Origin: a virus
Virus record (IMG/VR): IMGVR_UViG_3300042449_001113
Coordinates: 1 to 37,592 of that record
DNA length: 37,592 bases
Strand: one strand, 5' to 3'
The notes under the pieces are model-generated. The model did not search any database. It was not told the origin of the DNA and worked only from the letters and a program-made list of their open reading frames with translations. The first letter of the stretch is position 1; every line of letters starts with the position of its first letter. Both the position numbers and the translations under genes were made by a program. Positions 31,748 through 37,465 of the stretch are shown here, piece after piece.

Positions 31748-31753
31748 TTAGGC
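31735..31753 (+). repeat. Collapsed attC (19 bp)
   Basis: GCCTAAC-GAGTA-GTTAGGC: both outer boxes are intact but the inner L boxes and the loop are gone. Probably a deletion or recombination derivative of a full attC, and expected to be poor as a recombination site. Confidence 0.75.
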
Positions 31754-31770
31754 GTCTGTTGGAGGATGAG

Positions 31771-31974
31771 ATGAAAGAACGAGTGCTGAAGAACGAGGCT
31801 GACTTTGTGCAGTGGAAAGAAGACTGCATTGCGCACAGCGACACCGCAGAACCGCCCACAAAGTACCCATGCTTGGCGCGCACCTTTGTGAGCGACTGGA
31901 ACTATCAAGAGGAAACGGCGGAGTACCTGTACCGCGAAGATATTGCGGCGCTGCTGGCCGAGATGGACGCCTAA
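31771..31974 (+). CDS. Cassette 1 protein, unknown
   Basis: 67 aa from ATG 31771, 6 nt after GGAGG; a TTG 12 nt upstream is in frame but has no ribosome site. Acidic, with aromatic residues (DFVQWKEDC, DWNYQEETAEYLYRED). Its TAA stop lies inside the R'' box of the attC that follows. Possibly a small interaction or inhibitor protein; no family recognised. Confidence 0.6.
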   Translation: MKERVLKNEADFVQWKEDCIAHSDTAEPPTKYPCLARTFVSDWNYQEETAEYLYREDIAALLAEMDA

Positions 31975-32088
31975 CGCTAAAGCTGAACCGCCCCAAGGGG
32001 CCGAGAGGAACGGACGATGACAACGGAACACACGAGCACAGACCAAGCCGCCCAGCCCCTTGGGGTCGGTTCGAGCGAGGGGTTAGGC
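31969..32088 (+). repeat. attC site 2 (120 bp) carrying a start signal
   Basis: R'' GCCTAAC, L'' about AGCTGAACC, L' about GGTTCGAGCG, R' GTTAGGC; the outer arms pair as a bottom-strand hairpin. The loop contains a GAGG ribosome site and the ATG at 32017 that starts the next cassette's gene. Confidence 0.9.
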
Positions 32089-32565
32089 CCACTCGCGCAA
32101 CCGTCGAATGACAAGCTGCGCGCGGCCCTAGAAGACGCTCGCGCAGAGGACGAAGGCGACACGTTACGTGACGACGCTAAGCAGGCGCTTTGGGCGTTGC
32201 GTGAGCGACGGTCTACTTGGTTTGACGTGGACGAACTGGAGTTGCGCAAACAGATTGACGTTTTCTTTGGGCGAGGCGCGTGGCACGAAACATGGGTGAT
32301 GAACAGTCAGCGCCGACTATGTGAACAATACGGCGCCGCTGTGTTTGGCGACCTGGGGCCAGGTGCCCGCGGCCATGTATGGGCTACGTGGAATGATGGC
32401 GCAAGAATGCGATTCCACATCACGACGCCGCTTCGGGAATTGCATCAGATGCTGTCAGCAGCGCGTAATCATGGCGGCGTTGATGACGACCTGCGAGACC
32501 TGATGACTGAGGTTTACGGGCCTAACGTTCGAGCTAACCGGCCCAGCGGGGCCGAACAGGAGTAG
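32017..32565 (+). CDS. Cassette 2 protein, start supplied by attC
   Basis: 182 aa. The first 24 codons are attC sequence (through GSSEGLG), then cassette sequence begins. No other usable start exists in the cassette part before the middle of the protein. The cargo is acidic at first, then ELRKQIDVFFGRGAWHETW and RMRFHITTPLRELHQMLSA. No family recognised. The stop lies inside the next attC. Confidence 0.6.
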   Translation: MTTEHTSTDQAAQPLGVGSSEGLGPLAQPSNDKLRAALEDARAEDEGDTLRDDAKQALWALRERRSTWFDVDELELRKQIDVFFGRGAWHETWVMNSQRRLCEQYGAAVFGDLGPGARGHVWATWNDGARMRFHITTPLRELHQMLSAARNHGGVDDDLRDLMTEVYGPNVRANRPSGAEQE

Positions 32566-32622
32566 ACGATGCGAGACGATGTAGCCGGCCCCGATGGGTC
32601 CGCGTTGAGCGAGGAGTTAGGC
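32520..32622 (+). repeat. attC site 3 (103 bp) carrying a start signal
   Basis: R'' GCCTAAC then GTTCGAGCTAACCGG; right arm TTGAGCGAGGAGTTAGGC. The inner arms GGCCCAGCGGGGCCG and CGGCCCCGATGG can also pair. AGGAG and ATG 32569 in the loop start the next gene. Confidence 0.9.
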
Positions 32623-32868
32623 CCGCTGCCGCAGCCTGCAATGTTGCGCGGGGTCGATGAGGACTACTACACCGCCGAGCAAATGCGCGCCTACGGAGCG
32701 CAAGAGCGCGCCGCAGAGCGCGAGCGGTGCTCGACGCTGCCACGCCTGCCGACACCGCGACTGCTGGCAAGTGGAACCATTGCCGGCAAGCGCATTGAGC
32801 TGCACGGCTGGCACACCGAGGACATTGAAATCTGGCAGCGCCAGCACGGCCTGAAGTTCGGGGCCTAA
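32569..32868 (+). CDS. Cassette 3 protein, start supplied by attC
   Basis: 99 aa. The first 16 or so codons come from the attC (ending SEELG), then DEDYYTAEQMRAYGAQERAAERERC, a pattern seen in many small phage proteins of unknown role, and a C-terminal GWHTEDIEIWQRQHG. An ATG at about 32641 lies in the cassette but has no ribosome site. The TAA stop is in the R'' box of attC 4. Confidence 0.6.
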   Translation: MRDDVAGPDGSALSEELGPLPQPAMLRGVDEDYYTAEQMRAYGAQERAAERERCSTLPRLPTPRLLASGTIAGKRIELHGWHTEDIEIWQRQHGLKFGA

Positions 32869-32914
32869 CGCCCGAGTTCAGCCGCCGTAGGTCGGCTGGA
32901 ATGAGGGGTTAGGT
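32863..32914 (+). repeat. attC site 4 (52 bp)
   Basis: The shortest full site: GCCTAAC, AGTTCAGCCG, 5-nt loop, CGGCTGGAAT, GTTAGGT. Its outer boxes do not match each other (C/T change), but GTTAGGT matches ACCTAAC at the far end of the following cassette. Confidence 0.9.
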
Positions 32915-32954
32915 GCCTGCCCCAACAAAGGCACCATTGTTGGAGAACCAAGGA

Positions 32955-33371
32955 ATGAAGACTTCGATTGCTACGATGATTGCCGCCACTGCGGCGCTGG
33001 TCCTTGCCGCGTGCGGCAATGATGTGAGCTTCGACACGCTGGAGACGGCGCGGAAGCAGGCCAAGGAGAACGCCGAGTTCAACGCTCGGGCCTGGCGCTC
33101 GCAATTGCCAGCGATGGCCGAACTGAGTCTGATCAGCCGAGGCGACAGCACGCAAGCGCCGGCATGCCCCCAAGGCGACGGCTGGGCAACGATTGACGTG
33201 GTGGACCCGAAGACGGCCGGAGTTCGCGTGAAGCTGAAGTGCAGCACGGTCAGCGACAGCGTGGGCTGCCGCGCTGACGCCGACTTCAAGGCCAGCCCGT
33301 TTGCTAACGAGGACGGGCGCTGCCAAAGCACCGACAAGGTGCCGCACCCTCTGCCGAAGATCGCCAAATGA
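32955..33371 (+). CDS. Cassette 4 lipoprotein
   Basis: 138 aa with a signal peptide (MKTSIATMIAATAALVL) and lipobox LAAC (Cys 20). The mature part is soluble, with Cys residues that may pair (ACPQGDG, LKCSTV, VGCRAD, GRCQST). GGAGA precedes the ATG. It probably reaches the cell surface or periplasm and might change surface recognition or block a second phage. The next small gene overlaps its stop. Confidence 0.7.
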   Translation: MKTSIATMIAATAALVLAACGNDVSFDTLETARKQAKENAEFNARAWRSQLPAMAELSLISRGDSTQAPACPQGDGWATIDVVDPKTAGVRVKLKCSTVSDSVGCRADADFKASPFANEDGRCQSTDKVPHPLPKIAK

Positions 33372-33508
33372 GCACGGTTGGCATCTTTGCTGGGCGCGGG
33401 GATGTCATCCTGTCGATGGGTCTCGCGCTCATCTTCGGGGTGTGGGTCGGGTGGCAGTTGCGCGGGCTGCTGGAGCGCCTTCGGCGGCGCCGCGCTGGGG
33501 GCACCTAA
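33368..33508 (+). CDS. Cassette 4 small membrane protein
   Basis: 46 aa, sharing ATGA with the lipoprotein stop. One hydrophobic segment (VILSMGLALIFGVWVGWQL) followed by a very basic tail (LERLRRRRAGG) puts the C-terminus in the cytoplasm. Its TAA lies in the R'' box of attC 5. The pair forms a two-gene cassette, perhaps an envelope protein and its partner. Confidence 0.6.
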   Translation: MSTVGIFAGRGDVILSMGLALIFGVWVGWQLRGLLERLRRRRAGGT

Positions 33509-33557
33509 CGTCTGAGGTAAGCGGCCGTACTCGGTCCGCTTGACCGAGAGGTTAGAG
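33503..33557 (+). repeat. attC site 5 (55 bp)
   Basis: ACCTAAC, GAGGTAAGCGG, loop, CCGCTTGACC, then GTTAGAG. The R' box GTTAGAG is unusual and is matched only by CTCTAAC at the far end of cassette 5. Confidence 0.9.
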
Positions 33558-33586
33558 CGCATCCGCGCACAACAGGAGCAACGAAG

Positions 33587-34102
33587 ATGGGCAGAGAAGT
33601 GAGGCGCGTGCCGGCCGACTGGCAACACCCGAAGCACTGGACTGGCGGCGTGCACGGCCCGGAAGAGCGCTACAAGCCGCTGTTTCCCGGCGAGCGCTAC
33701 CAGCCGCGCGTGGACGAGTGGGACGAAGAGTGCGCCAAGTGGAAGGCCGGCTGGCGCCCTGACCATTGCACCGACCCAGAGAGTCGCGCTATGTGCTACG
33801 AGCAATGGGCCGGCCAGCGCCCGCACCGCGACGACTACATGCCGAACTGGCCCACCGAGCAGCGCACGCATCTGATGATGTACGAGGACACCAGCGAAGG
33901 CACGCCGATCAGCCCGGCCTTCTCCACGCCAGAAGAACTGGCGCGGTGGCTGGTGGACAACAGGGCCAGCGCGTTCGGCGGCCAGGGCGCGAGCTACGAA
34001 GTGTGGCTGCGGGTGGCGCGAGGCGGCTTCGCGGTCGGGATGGTCATGACGGTGCATGAGGACGGCACGAAGACCATGCAGAGCGGTGTTGATGCGCTCT
34101 AA
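33587..34102 (+). CDS. Cassette 5 protein, phage hypothetical type
   Basis: 171 aa starting MGREVRRVPADWQHPKHW behind AGGAG. This is a pattern I recognise from hypothetical proteins of many phages, with GERYQPRVDEWDEE and THLMMYEDTSEGTPISPAF. It ends in a beta-rich domain (SYEVWLRVARGGFAVGMV). The function is unknown. Its presence shows that phage-type genes have been packed as cassettes. Confidence 0.7.
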   Translation: MGREVRRVPADWQHPKHWTGGVHGPEERYKPLFPGERYQPRVDEWDEECAKWKAGWRPDHCTDPESRAMCYEQWAGQRPHRDDYMPNWPTEQRTHLMMYEDTSEGTPISPAFSTPEELARWLVDNRASAFGGQGASYEVWLRVARGGFAVGMVMTVHEDGTKTMQSGVDAL

Positions 34103-34225
34103 CGTTCGAGCTAAGCTGCCCGCGGAGGAAGCCGATGACCGGCCGCGCAGGGACGATGGCAACGCAAGCCCGGAGCGGCCGGGCATTGGCTGCCGTAGCG
34201 GGTCAGCTTGAGCGAGGGGTTAGGC
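34097..34225 (+). repeat. attC site 6 (129 bp)
   Basis: The longest site: CTCTAAC, GTTCGAGCTAAGCTGCCCGC ... GCGGGTCAGCTTGAGCG, GTTAGGC, long imperfect stem. The loop has GGAGG and an ATG at 34135 that opens a 32-codon frame across the recombination point. Confidence 0.9.
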
Positions 34226-34233
34226 CGCCCTAA
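34135..34233 (+). CDS. Short frame started inside attC 6
   Basis: 32 codons from ATG 34135, 6 nt after GGAGG, reading MTGRAGTMATQ and crossing the R' box at 34219, then stopping three codons later just before the cassette 6 gene. It may be a leader peptide or an idle start signal that would extend a different cassette after reshuffling. Confidence 0.3.
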   Translation: MTGRAGTMATQARSGRALAAVAGQLERGVRPP

Positions 34234-34250
34234 CCGAAGCGAGAAAAACC

Positions 34251-34541
34251 ATGAAAGTGAAACCGGAAATAGTCGCTTACATCGTGCGTCCGTGGATTCG
34301 CGCCGAGGACATTGGCCGCCCTGTAACGGTGTTGCGGCGCGGGATTCGCGGGCAAAGTGTGACCACGCGGAATGGCGGCATCTCGCTCTGTGATGGTCCT
34401 GGCGAAAGCACGGGGTGGCTGTGCGATGCGCACGGCGGCAAGTTCCCGTGCTTTATTGCAGAGGAATGCCTGCGCCCGCTGGGCGGCGACAGCGCCGACA
34501 CATACGAGCCCGCCAATGCTGGAATGCCACAGGCGGCCTAA
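34251..34541 (+). CDS. Cassette 6 protein, unknown
   Basis: 96 aa (MKVKPEIVAYIVRPWIR start), a compact beta-rich protein with three Cys residues (SLCDG, WLCDAHG, EECL). No strong ribosome site (GCGAG before the ATG). The TAA is in the R'' box of the next attC. Confidence 0.6.
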   Translation: MKVKPEIVAYIVRPWIRAEDIGRPVTVLRRGIRGQSVTTRNGGISLCDGPGESTGWLCDAHGGKFPCFIAEECLRPLGGDSADTYEPANAGMPQAA

Positions 34542-34595
34542 CGTTGGAGCTAAGCGGGCCGCCGAAGGCGGGTTAGCTTGAGCGAGTAGTTATGC
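34536..34595 (+). repeat. attC site 7 (60 bp)
   Basis: GCCTAAC, GTTGGAGCTAAGCGGGC ... GTTAGCTTGAGCG, GTTATGC. Its R' box GTTATGC is unusual and matches GCATAAC at the end of cassette 7. Confidence 0.9.
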
Positions 34596-34627
34596 AGCGC
34601 CTGGTGGCGCACAACGGGAGATTAAAG

Positions 34628-34951
34628 ATGATGGGACGTAGCGAACTTTGCGCATGGCTGCGCGCCAAAAGCAGCGGCGACTATCGACCAGCGGCTGAAG
34701 CGGCTGACGAGATAGAACACTTGGCCGAAGCAAAAGACAGCCACTTTGCGCAGGCAATGGCGAACGGGGAGAAGGCCCGCGAGTACCGCGACGAAGCCGC
34801 CGCGCTGCGCAAGGACGCCGAGCGCTACCGCAAGCTGCGCGACAAGGGCGCCGCCCTGGGCTTGCGCGGCATTTTCAACCTGCTGCCCGGCGAGTGGAAC
34901 GAAGCGATTGATGCTGCGGCGCCAGAAGACCCGGCTGTTGGCGCTGCATAA
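34628..34951 (+). CDS. Cassette 7 coiled-coil protein
   Basis: 107 aa from ATG 34628 behind GGGAG; an upstream ATG at 34592 overlaps the R' box and lacks a ribosome site. Helical and charged throughout (REYRDEAAALRKDAERYRKLRDKG), like many small phage coiled-coil proteins. Its TAA is in the R'' box GCATAAC. No function known. Confidence 0.6.
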   Translation: MMGRSELCAWLRAKSSGDYRPAAEAADEIEHLAEAKDSHFAQAMANGEKAREYRDEAAALRKDAERYRKLRDKGAALGLRGIFNLLPGEWNEAIDAAAPEDPAVGAA

Positions 34952-35015
34952 CGTTGCAAATAAGCTGCCCACGGAGGCGCAGCCGTAGTGGGTCAGCTTG
35001 ATTTGCGTGTTAGGG
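34946..35015 (+). repeat. attC site 8 (70 bp)
   Basis: GCATAAC, AAATAAGCTGCCCAC ... GTGGGTCAGCTTGATTTGCG, GTTAGGG. The stem AAGCTG/CAGCTT is well preserved although the outer boxes belong to different cassettes. Confidence 0.9.
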
Positions 35016-35061
35016 CGCTGGTGCCGAAGCGTGACCATGTTTGCGTGTTACAAAATAGTTG

Positions 35062-35089
35062 TTGACGCTGGCGTTTGTTGTGCTACAGT
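35062..35089 (+). promoter_or_regulatory. Internal promoter of cassette 8
   Basis: TTGACG (35062-35067), 16-nt spacer, TACAGT (35084-35089), in a locally AT-rich stretch at the start of the cassette. It would let this three-gene cassette be expressed wherever it lands. Confidence 0.65.
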
Positions 35090-35124
35090 AACTACATCGC
35101 AACACGCAACCCGGAGCAAGCAAC

Positions 35125-35259
35125 ATGACCATCGCCACCAAGACCATCAAGTTCCTCGGCAAACGCATGACGTTCTTCCAAGTGTGCCAAGGCGCCGAGG
35201 TTGTCCAAGTCTGCGAAACCGAAGCGCAAGCCAAGCAGTGGATCGAGGCCAACAAGTGA
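35125..35259 (+). CDS. Cassette 8 gene A, small unknown protein
   Basis: 44 aa (MTIATKTIKFLGKRMTFFQV start), basic, with two Cys residues, GGAG upstream. It ends on GTGA shared with gene B. No family recognised. Confidence 0.55.
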   Translation: MTIATKTIKFLGKRMTFFQVCQGAEVVQVCETEAQAKQWIEANK

Positions 35260-35534
35260 GCGCAAGGGCGGAAGCCCTTGCCGCCATGCAGGCGCGGCTT
35301 GCGTCTGCTGGACTTGGGCATGAGTCGATCTCTGTCTTTGGCGCCGTGCGCTGCAATGTGCATGTGCGCTGTGTTGGCCGCGATACTGCCGACAAGTGGG
35401 CGCGGCTGCTTGGCGCAGTCTTCAAAGACGCGAAGGTTTACGTCGGCGCGCACGAATGGCCTGCGGCTGAGAACAAGGGCACCTGCTTGCGGCCCACAAA
35501 GCGGCGCGGTTACTTGGTGGCGGTGACCGCATGA
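35256..35534 (+). CDS. Cassette 8 gene B, unknown protein
   Basis: 92 aa from a GTG at 35256. The sequence is alpha/beta (ISVFGAVRCNVHVRCVGRDTADKW, AVFKDAKVYVGAHEW). It overlaps both neighbours by 4 nt, which strongly suggests that the three genes work together. No family recognised. Confidence 0.6.
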   Translation: MSARAEALAAMQARLASAGLGHESISVFGAVRCNVHVRCVGRDTADKWARLLGAVFKDAKVYVGAHEWPAAENKGTCLRPTKRRGYLVAVTA

Positions 35535-35713
35535 CCCCCCCCAACAAAGGCGGGCGCCCACCCGCCCCGCCAGCCCTGCGCCGCGTGAACGTCCCCGTGC
35601 GCCTGCCCGCGTGGCTTGTCGAGTGGATGGCAGCGCAGCCCGACACGCCCGCAGCGCTGATCGAGGCCGCACTGCTGAAGGCGCACAAACTGCGCCCGCC
35701 GCGTGCGCCCTAA
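35531..35713 (+). CDS. Cassette 8 gene C, possible ribbon-helix-helix protein
   Basis: 60 aa. After a Pro-rich start it reads RRVNVPVRLPAWLVEWMAAQPDTPAALIEAALLKAH, which fits a short beta strand followed by two helices, as in CopG/Arc-like DNA-binding proteins. It might control the cassette 8 promoter. Its TAA is in the R'' box CCCTAAC. Confidence 0.5.
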   Translation: MTPPNKGGRPPAPPALRRVNVPVRLPAWLVEWMAAQPDTPAALIEAALLKAHKLRPPRAP

Positions 35714-35807
35714 CGTTCGAGCTAAGCTGCCGTGAACGGCGCTGAGGCTTGGACGAAGCGAGAAAACGTGGCCGCCGTTCGCGGTCAGCTTGAGCGAGGG
35801 GTTAGCC
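35708..35807 (+). repeat. attC site 9 (100 bp)
   Basis: CCCTAAC, GTTCGAGCTAAGCTGCCGTG ... GCGGTCAGCTTGAGCG, GTTAGCC. The inner arms around GAACGGC and GCCGTTC extend the stem. GTTAGCC pairs with GGCTAAC at the end of cassette 9. Confidence 0.9.
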
Positions 35808-35822
35808 CTCATGAGGTGAAGC

Positions 35823-36080
35823 ATGAAAGTAAAGGAACTGATGGCAGCGCTGGCCGAAGCCGACCCCGAGGCGGACGTGATTTTGCAGAAGGATGCCGAA
35901 GAGAACGGCTACTCACCGCTGGCGGGTGCCGACCTGAACGCGGTGTACGTGCCAGACAGCACATGGAGCGGTGACGTGTACTCGATGGATTGGACCGCCG
36001 ACGATGCGTGCATGACGGCCGCTGAGTGGTCCGAGATGCAGGCTAAGCCGCGCTGCGTGGTGCTGCACCCTGTGAACTGA
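35823..36080 (+). CDS. Cassette 9 protein, small phage type
   Basis: 85 aa starting MKVKELMAALAEADPEADVIL, the same pattern as small phage and plasmid proteins that begin with a KELIEAL-type helix followed by a beta strand. GAGGTG lies before the ATG. Function unknown. Stop TGA is 2 nt before the next attC. Confidence 0.65.
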   Translation: MKVKELMAALAEADPEADVILQKDAEENGYSPLAGADLNAVYVPDSTWSGDVYSMDWTADDACMTAAEWSEMQAKPRCVVLHPVN

Positions 36081-36081
36081 G

Positions 36082-36184
36082 GGCTAACGTTCGAGCTAAC
36101 CGCGCCAATGACGGCGCTACAGGAGCATGAAGATGGAACAAAGCAACCCGCCGGCATTGGTCCGGTTGAGCGAGGGGGTTAGGC
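36082..36184 (+). repeat. attC site 10 (103 bp) carrying a start signal
   Basis: GGCTAAC, GTTCGAGCTAACCGCGCC ... TTGGTCCGGTTGAGCG, GTTAGGC. CAGGAGC and ATG 36127 in the loop begin the next gene. Confidence 0.9.
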
Positions 36185-36417
36185 CGCCCGCCGGGTGGTC
36201 TGAGTGCTGCACTTGCGGCCACCGCTGGCGAACAGGTCAGCACGGCGGCCACAGTTGCGCCGAGAAGTTGCGCGAAGAACTTGACATCACCGACAAGCTG
36301 TTGGCCGAGCGTGAGCGCGTGTTGCGAGCCATACCGGAGTGCCCGGAGCATGGCGCCGGATGCGTGCCGCATGCACTGGAATGGATTGAGCGCGCAAAGG
36401 CGGCCTTAGCGGCCTAA
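36127..36417 (+). CDS. Cassette 10 protein, start supplied by attC
   Basis: 96 aa. The first 18 codons are attC sequence (through LSEGV). The cassette part contains a CCTCGHRW motif and later HGGHSC, possible zinc ligands, then a coiled coil (REELDITDKLLAERERVL) and a second Cys/His cluster (ECPEHGAGCVPHALEW). No Met codon exists in the cassette part, so the attC start is essential. TAA is in the R'' box. Confidence 0.65.
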   Translation: MKMEQSNPPALVRLSEGVRPPAGWSECCTCGHRWRTGQHGGHSCAEKLREELDITDKLLAERERVLRAIPECPEHGAGCVPHALEWIERAKAALAA

Positions 36418-36498
36418 CGTTCGAGCTAAGTTGCCCGCCGCTGGGTAGCTCGAACACCACGCCCGCTGTTGCGGGTCAACTTGAGCGAGGGGTTAGCC
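36412..36498 (+). repeat. attC site 11 (87 bp)
   Basis: GCCTAAC, GTTCGAGCTAAGTTGCCCGC ... GCGGGTCAACTTGAGCG, GTTAGCC. GTTAGCC pairs with GGCTAAC at the far end of the RNA ligase cassette. Confidence 0.9.
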
Positions 36499-36528
36499 GC
36501 CCCTAGCCGAAGCAAGAAGGAAGACCGA

Positions 36529-37083
36529 ATGAAGAAGACCCTGAGCCTGTTTCAGCGCAACTACGATGGCGACCGCCTGGTGCGCGACGAACTCGTGCCC
36601 GGTGCCGAGTGGGTGGCCGCTGGCGAGGGCGTGGCGACGCGCAAGCTGGACGGAACCTGCTGCATGTGGCGCGACGGCAAGCTGTGGAAGCGCCACGAAC
36701 TGAAGGCGGGCAAGGTTGCGCCGGTCGGCTTTGAGGCTGCGCAAGAGCCCGACAGCGTGACCGGCGATGTGCCGGGCTGGGTGCCGGTGGGCGAAGGCCC
36801 GGATGACGCGCGGCACCGCGAAGCGCTGGCCGCGGCTGGCGGCACGCTGCCGGACGGCACTTACGAGCTGTGCGGCCCGAAGGTGCAGAAGAACCCCGAG
36901 GGCTACGCATCGCATGTGCTAATGCGCCACGGGGCCGAAGTGCTGACCGACTGCCCGCGCACGTTCGATGCGCTGCGCGAGTACCTGCACGGGCGCGACA
37001 TCGAGGGCGTTGTGTGGCACCACCCTGATGGGCGGCTGGTGAAGATCAAGGGCAAGGACTTCGGCCTGCGGCGCGGCGAGTGA
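36529..37083 (+). CDS. Cassette 11 RNA ligase (DUF5565-type)
   Basis: 184 aa from ATG 36529 behind AAGGA. The nucleotidyltransferase motif I is RKLDGTC, with Lys 39 as the predicted adenylylated residue. A YELCGPK region follows, then motif IV EGVVWHHPDGR and motif V VKIKGKDF. This order and length match the small RNA ligases of the DUF5565 group. In phages such ligases can mend tRNAs cut by host defence nucleases, so this may be an anti-defence cargo. The ligase activity is a family prediction; the defence role is inference. Confidence 0.85.
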   Translation: MKKTLSLFQRNYDGDRLVRDELVPGAEWVAAGEGVATRKLDGTCCMWRDGKLWKRHELKAGKVAPVGFEAAQEPDSVTGDVPGWVPVGEGPDDARHREALAAAGGTLPDGTYELCGPKVQKNPEGYASHVLMRHGAEVLTDCPRTFDALREYLHGRDIEGVVWHHPDGRLVKIKGKDFGLRRGE

Positions 37084-37090
37084 GGCGGGC

Positions 37091-37190
37091 GGCTAACGGT
37101 TGAGGAAAGCTGCGCCCCACGGCGCTGGTGCGCTGACGAAGCGCGATAGAGCTGCCGCCGTGGGGTGTCAGCTTGTGCGAAGTGTTAGGC
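37091..37190 (+). repeat. attC site 12 (100 bp)
   Basis: GGCTAAC, GAGGAAAGCTGCGCCCCACGG ... CCGTGGGGTGTCAGCTTGTGCG, GTTAGGC. The CCCCACGG/CCGTGGGG arms give it one of the strongest stems in the array. Confidence 0.9.
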
Positions 37191-37215
37191 GCGCGGCGCC
37201 GAAGCGAGGAAGCGT

Positions 37216-37461
37216 ATGAAGATCAAAACCAACCAATACGGCTGGAACTCTGAGGGCAAGGTATCTACGTGGGTAGACAACGAGATTTCCGACGTGCGGA
37301 ATGACGGAGAACTTGAGCGCGCACGCGCAATCGCGGTGGCTTGCTCTGAAGCCTTTGGACGCTTGGTTGAGGTGCTCGCCGAGAAAGGCGTTTTGTCCGC
37401 GCCCGAGGTTTACCGCGTGGCGAAGGGCTACCACAACGATAGCGCGACGTTTGAGGGCTGA
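37216..37461 (+). CDS. Cassette 12 protein, unknown
   Basis: 81 aa (MKIKTNQYGWNSEGKVSTW start). Mostly helical after residue 30 (ARAIAVACSEAFGRLVEVLAEKG). Lower GC than the phage backbone. It ends 4 nt before the half attC. No family recognised. Confidence 0.6.
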   Translation: MKIKTNQYGWNSEGKVSTWVDNEISDVRNDGELERARAIAVACSEAFGRLVEVLAEKGVLSAPEVYRVAKGYHNDSATFEG

Positions 37462-37465
37462 ACGC

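Noticed and set aside
35732-35974. Open frame starting inside attC 9 and running over cassette 9
   Set aside because: It is out of frame with the better supported gene at 35823 and turns Arg/Gly-rich, as expected for a shadow.
36469-36528. N-terminal extension of the RNA ligase from a TTG in attC 11
   Set aside because: The ATG at 36529 has a ribosome site and begins exactly where the ligase family usually begins.
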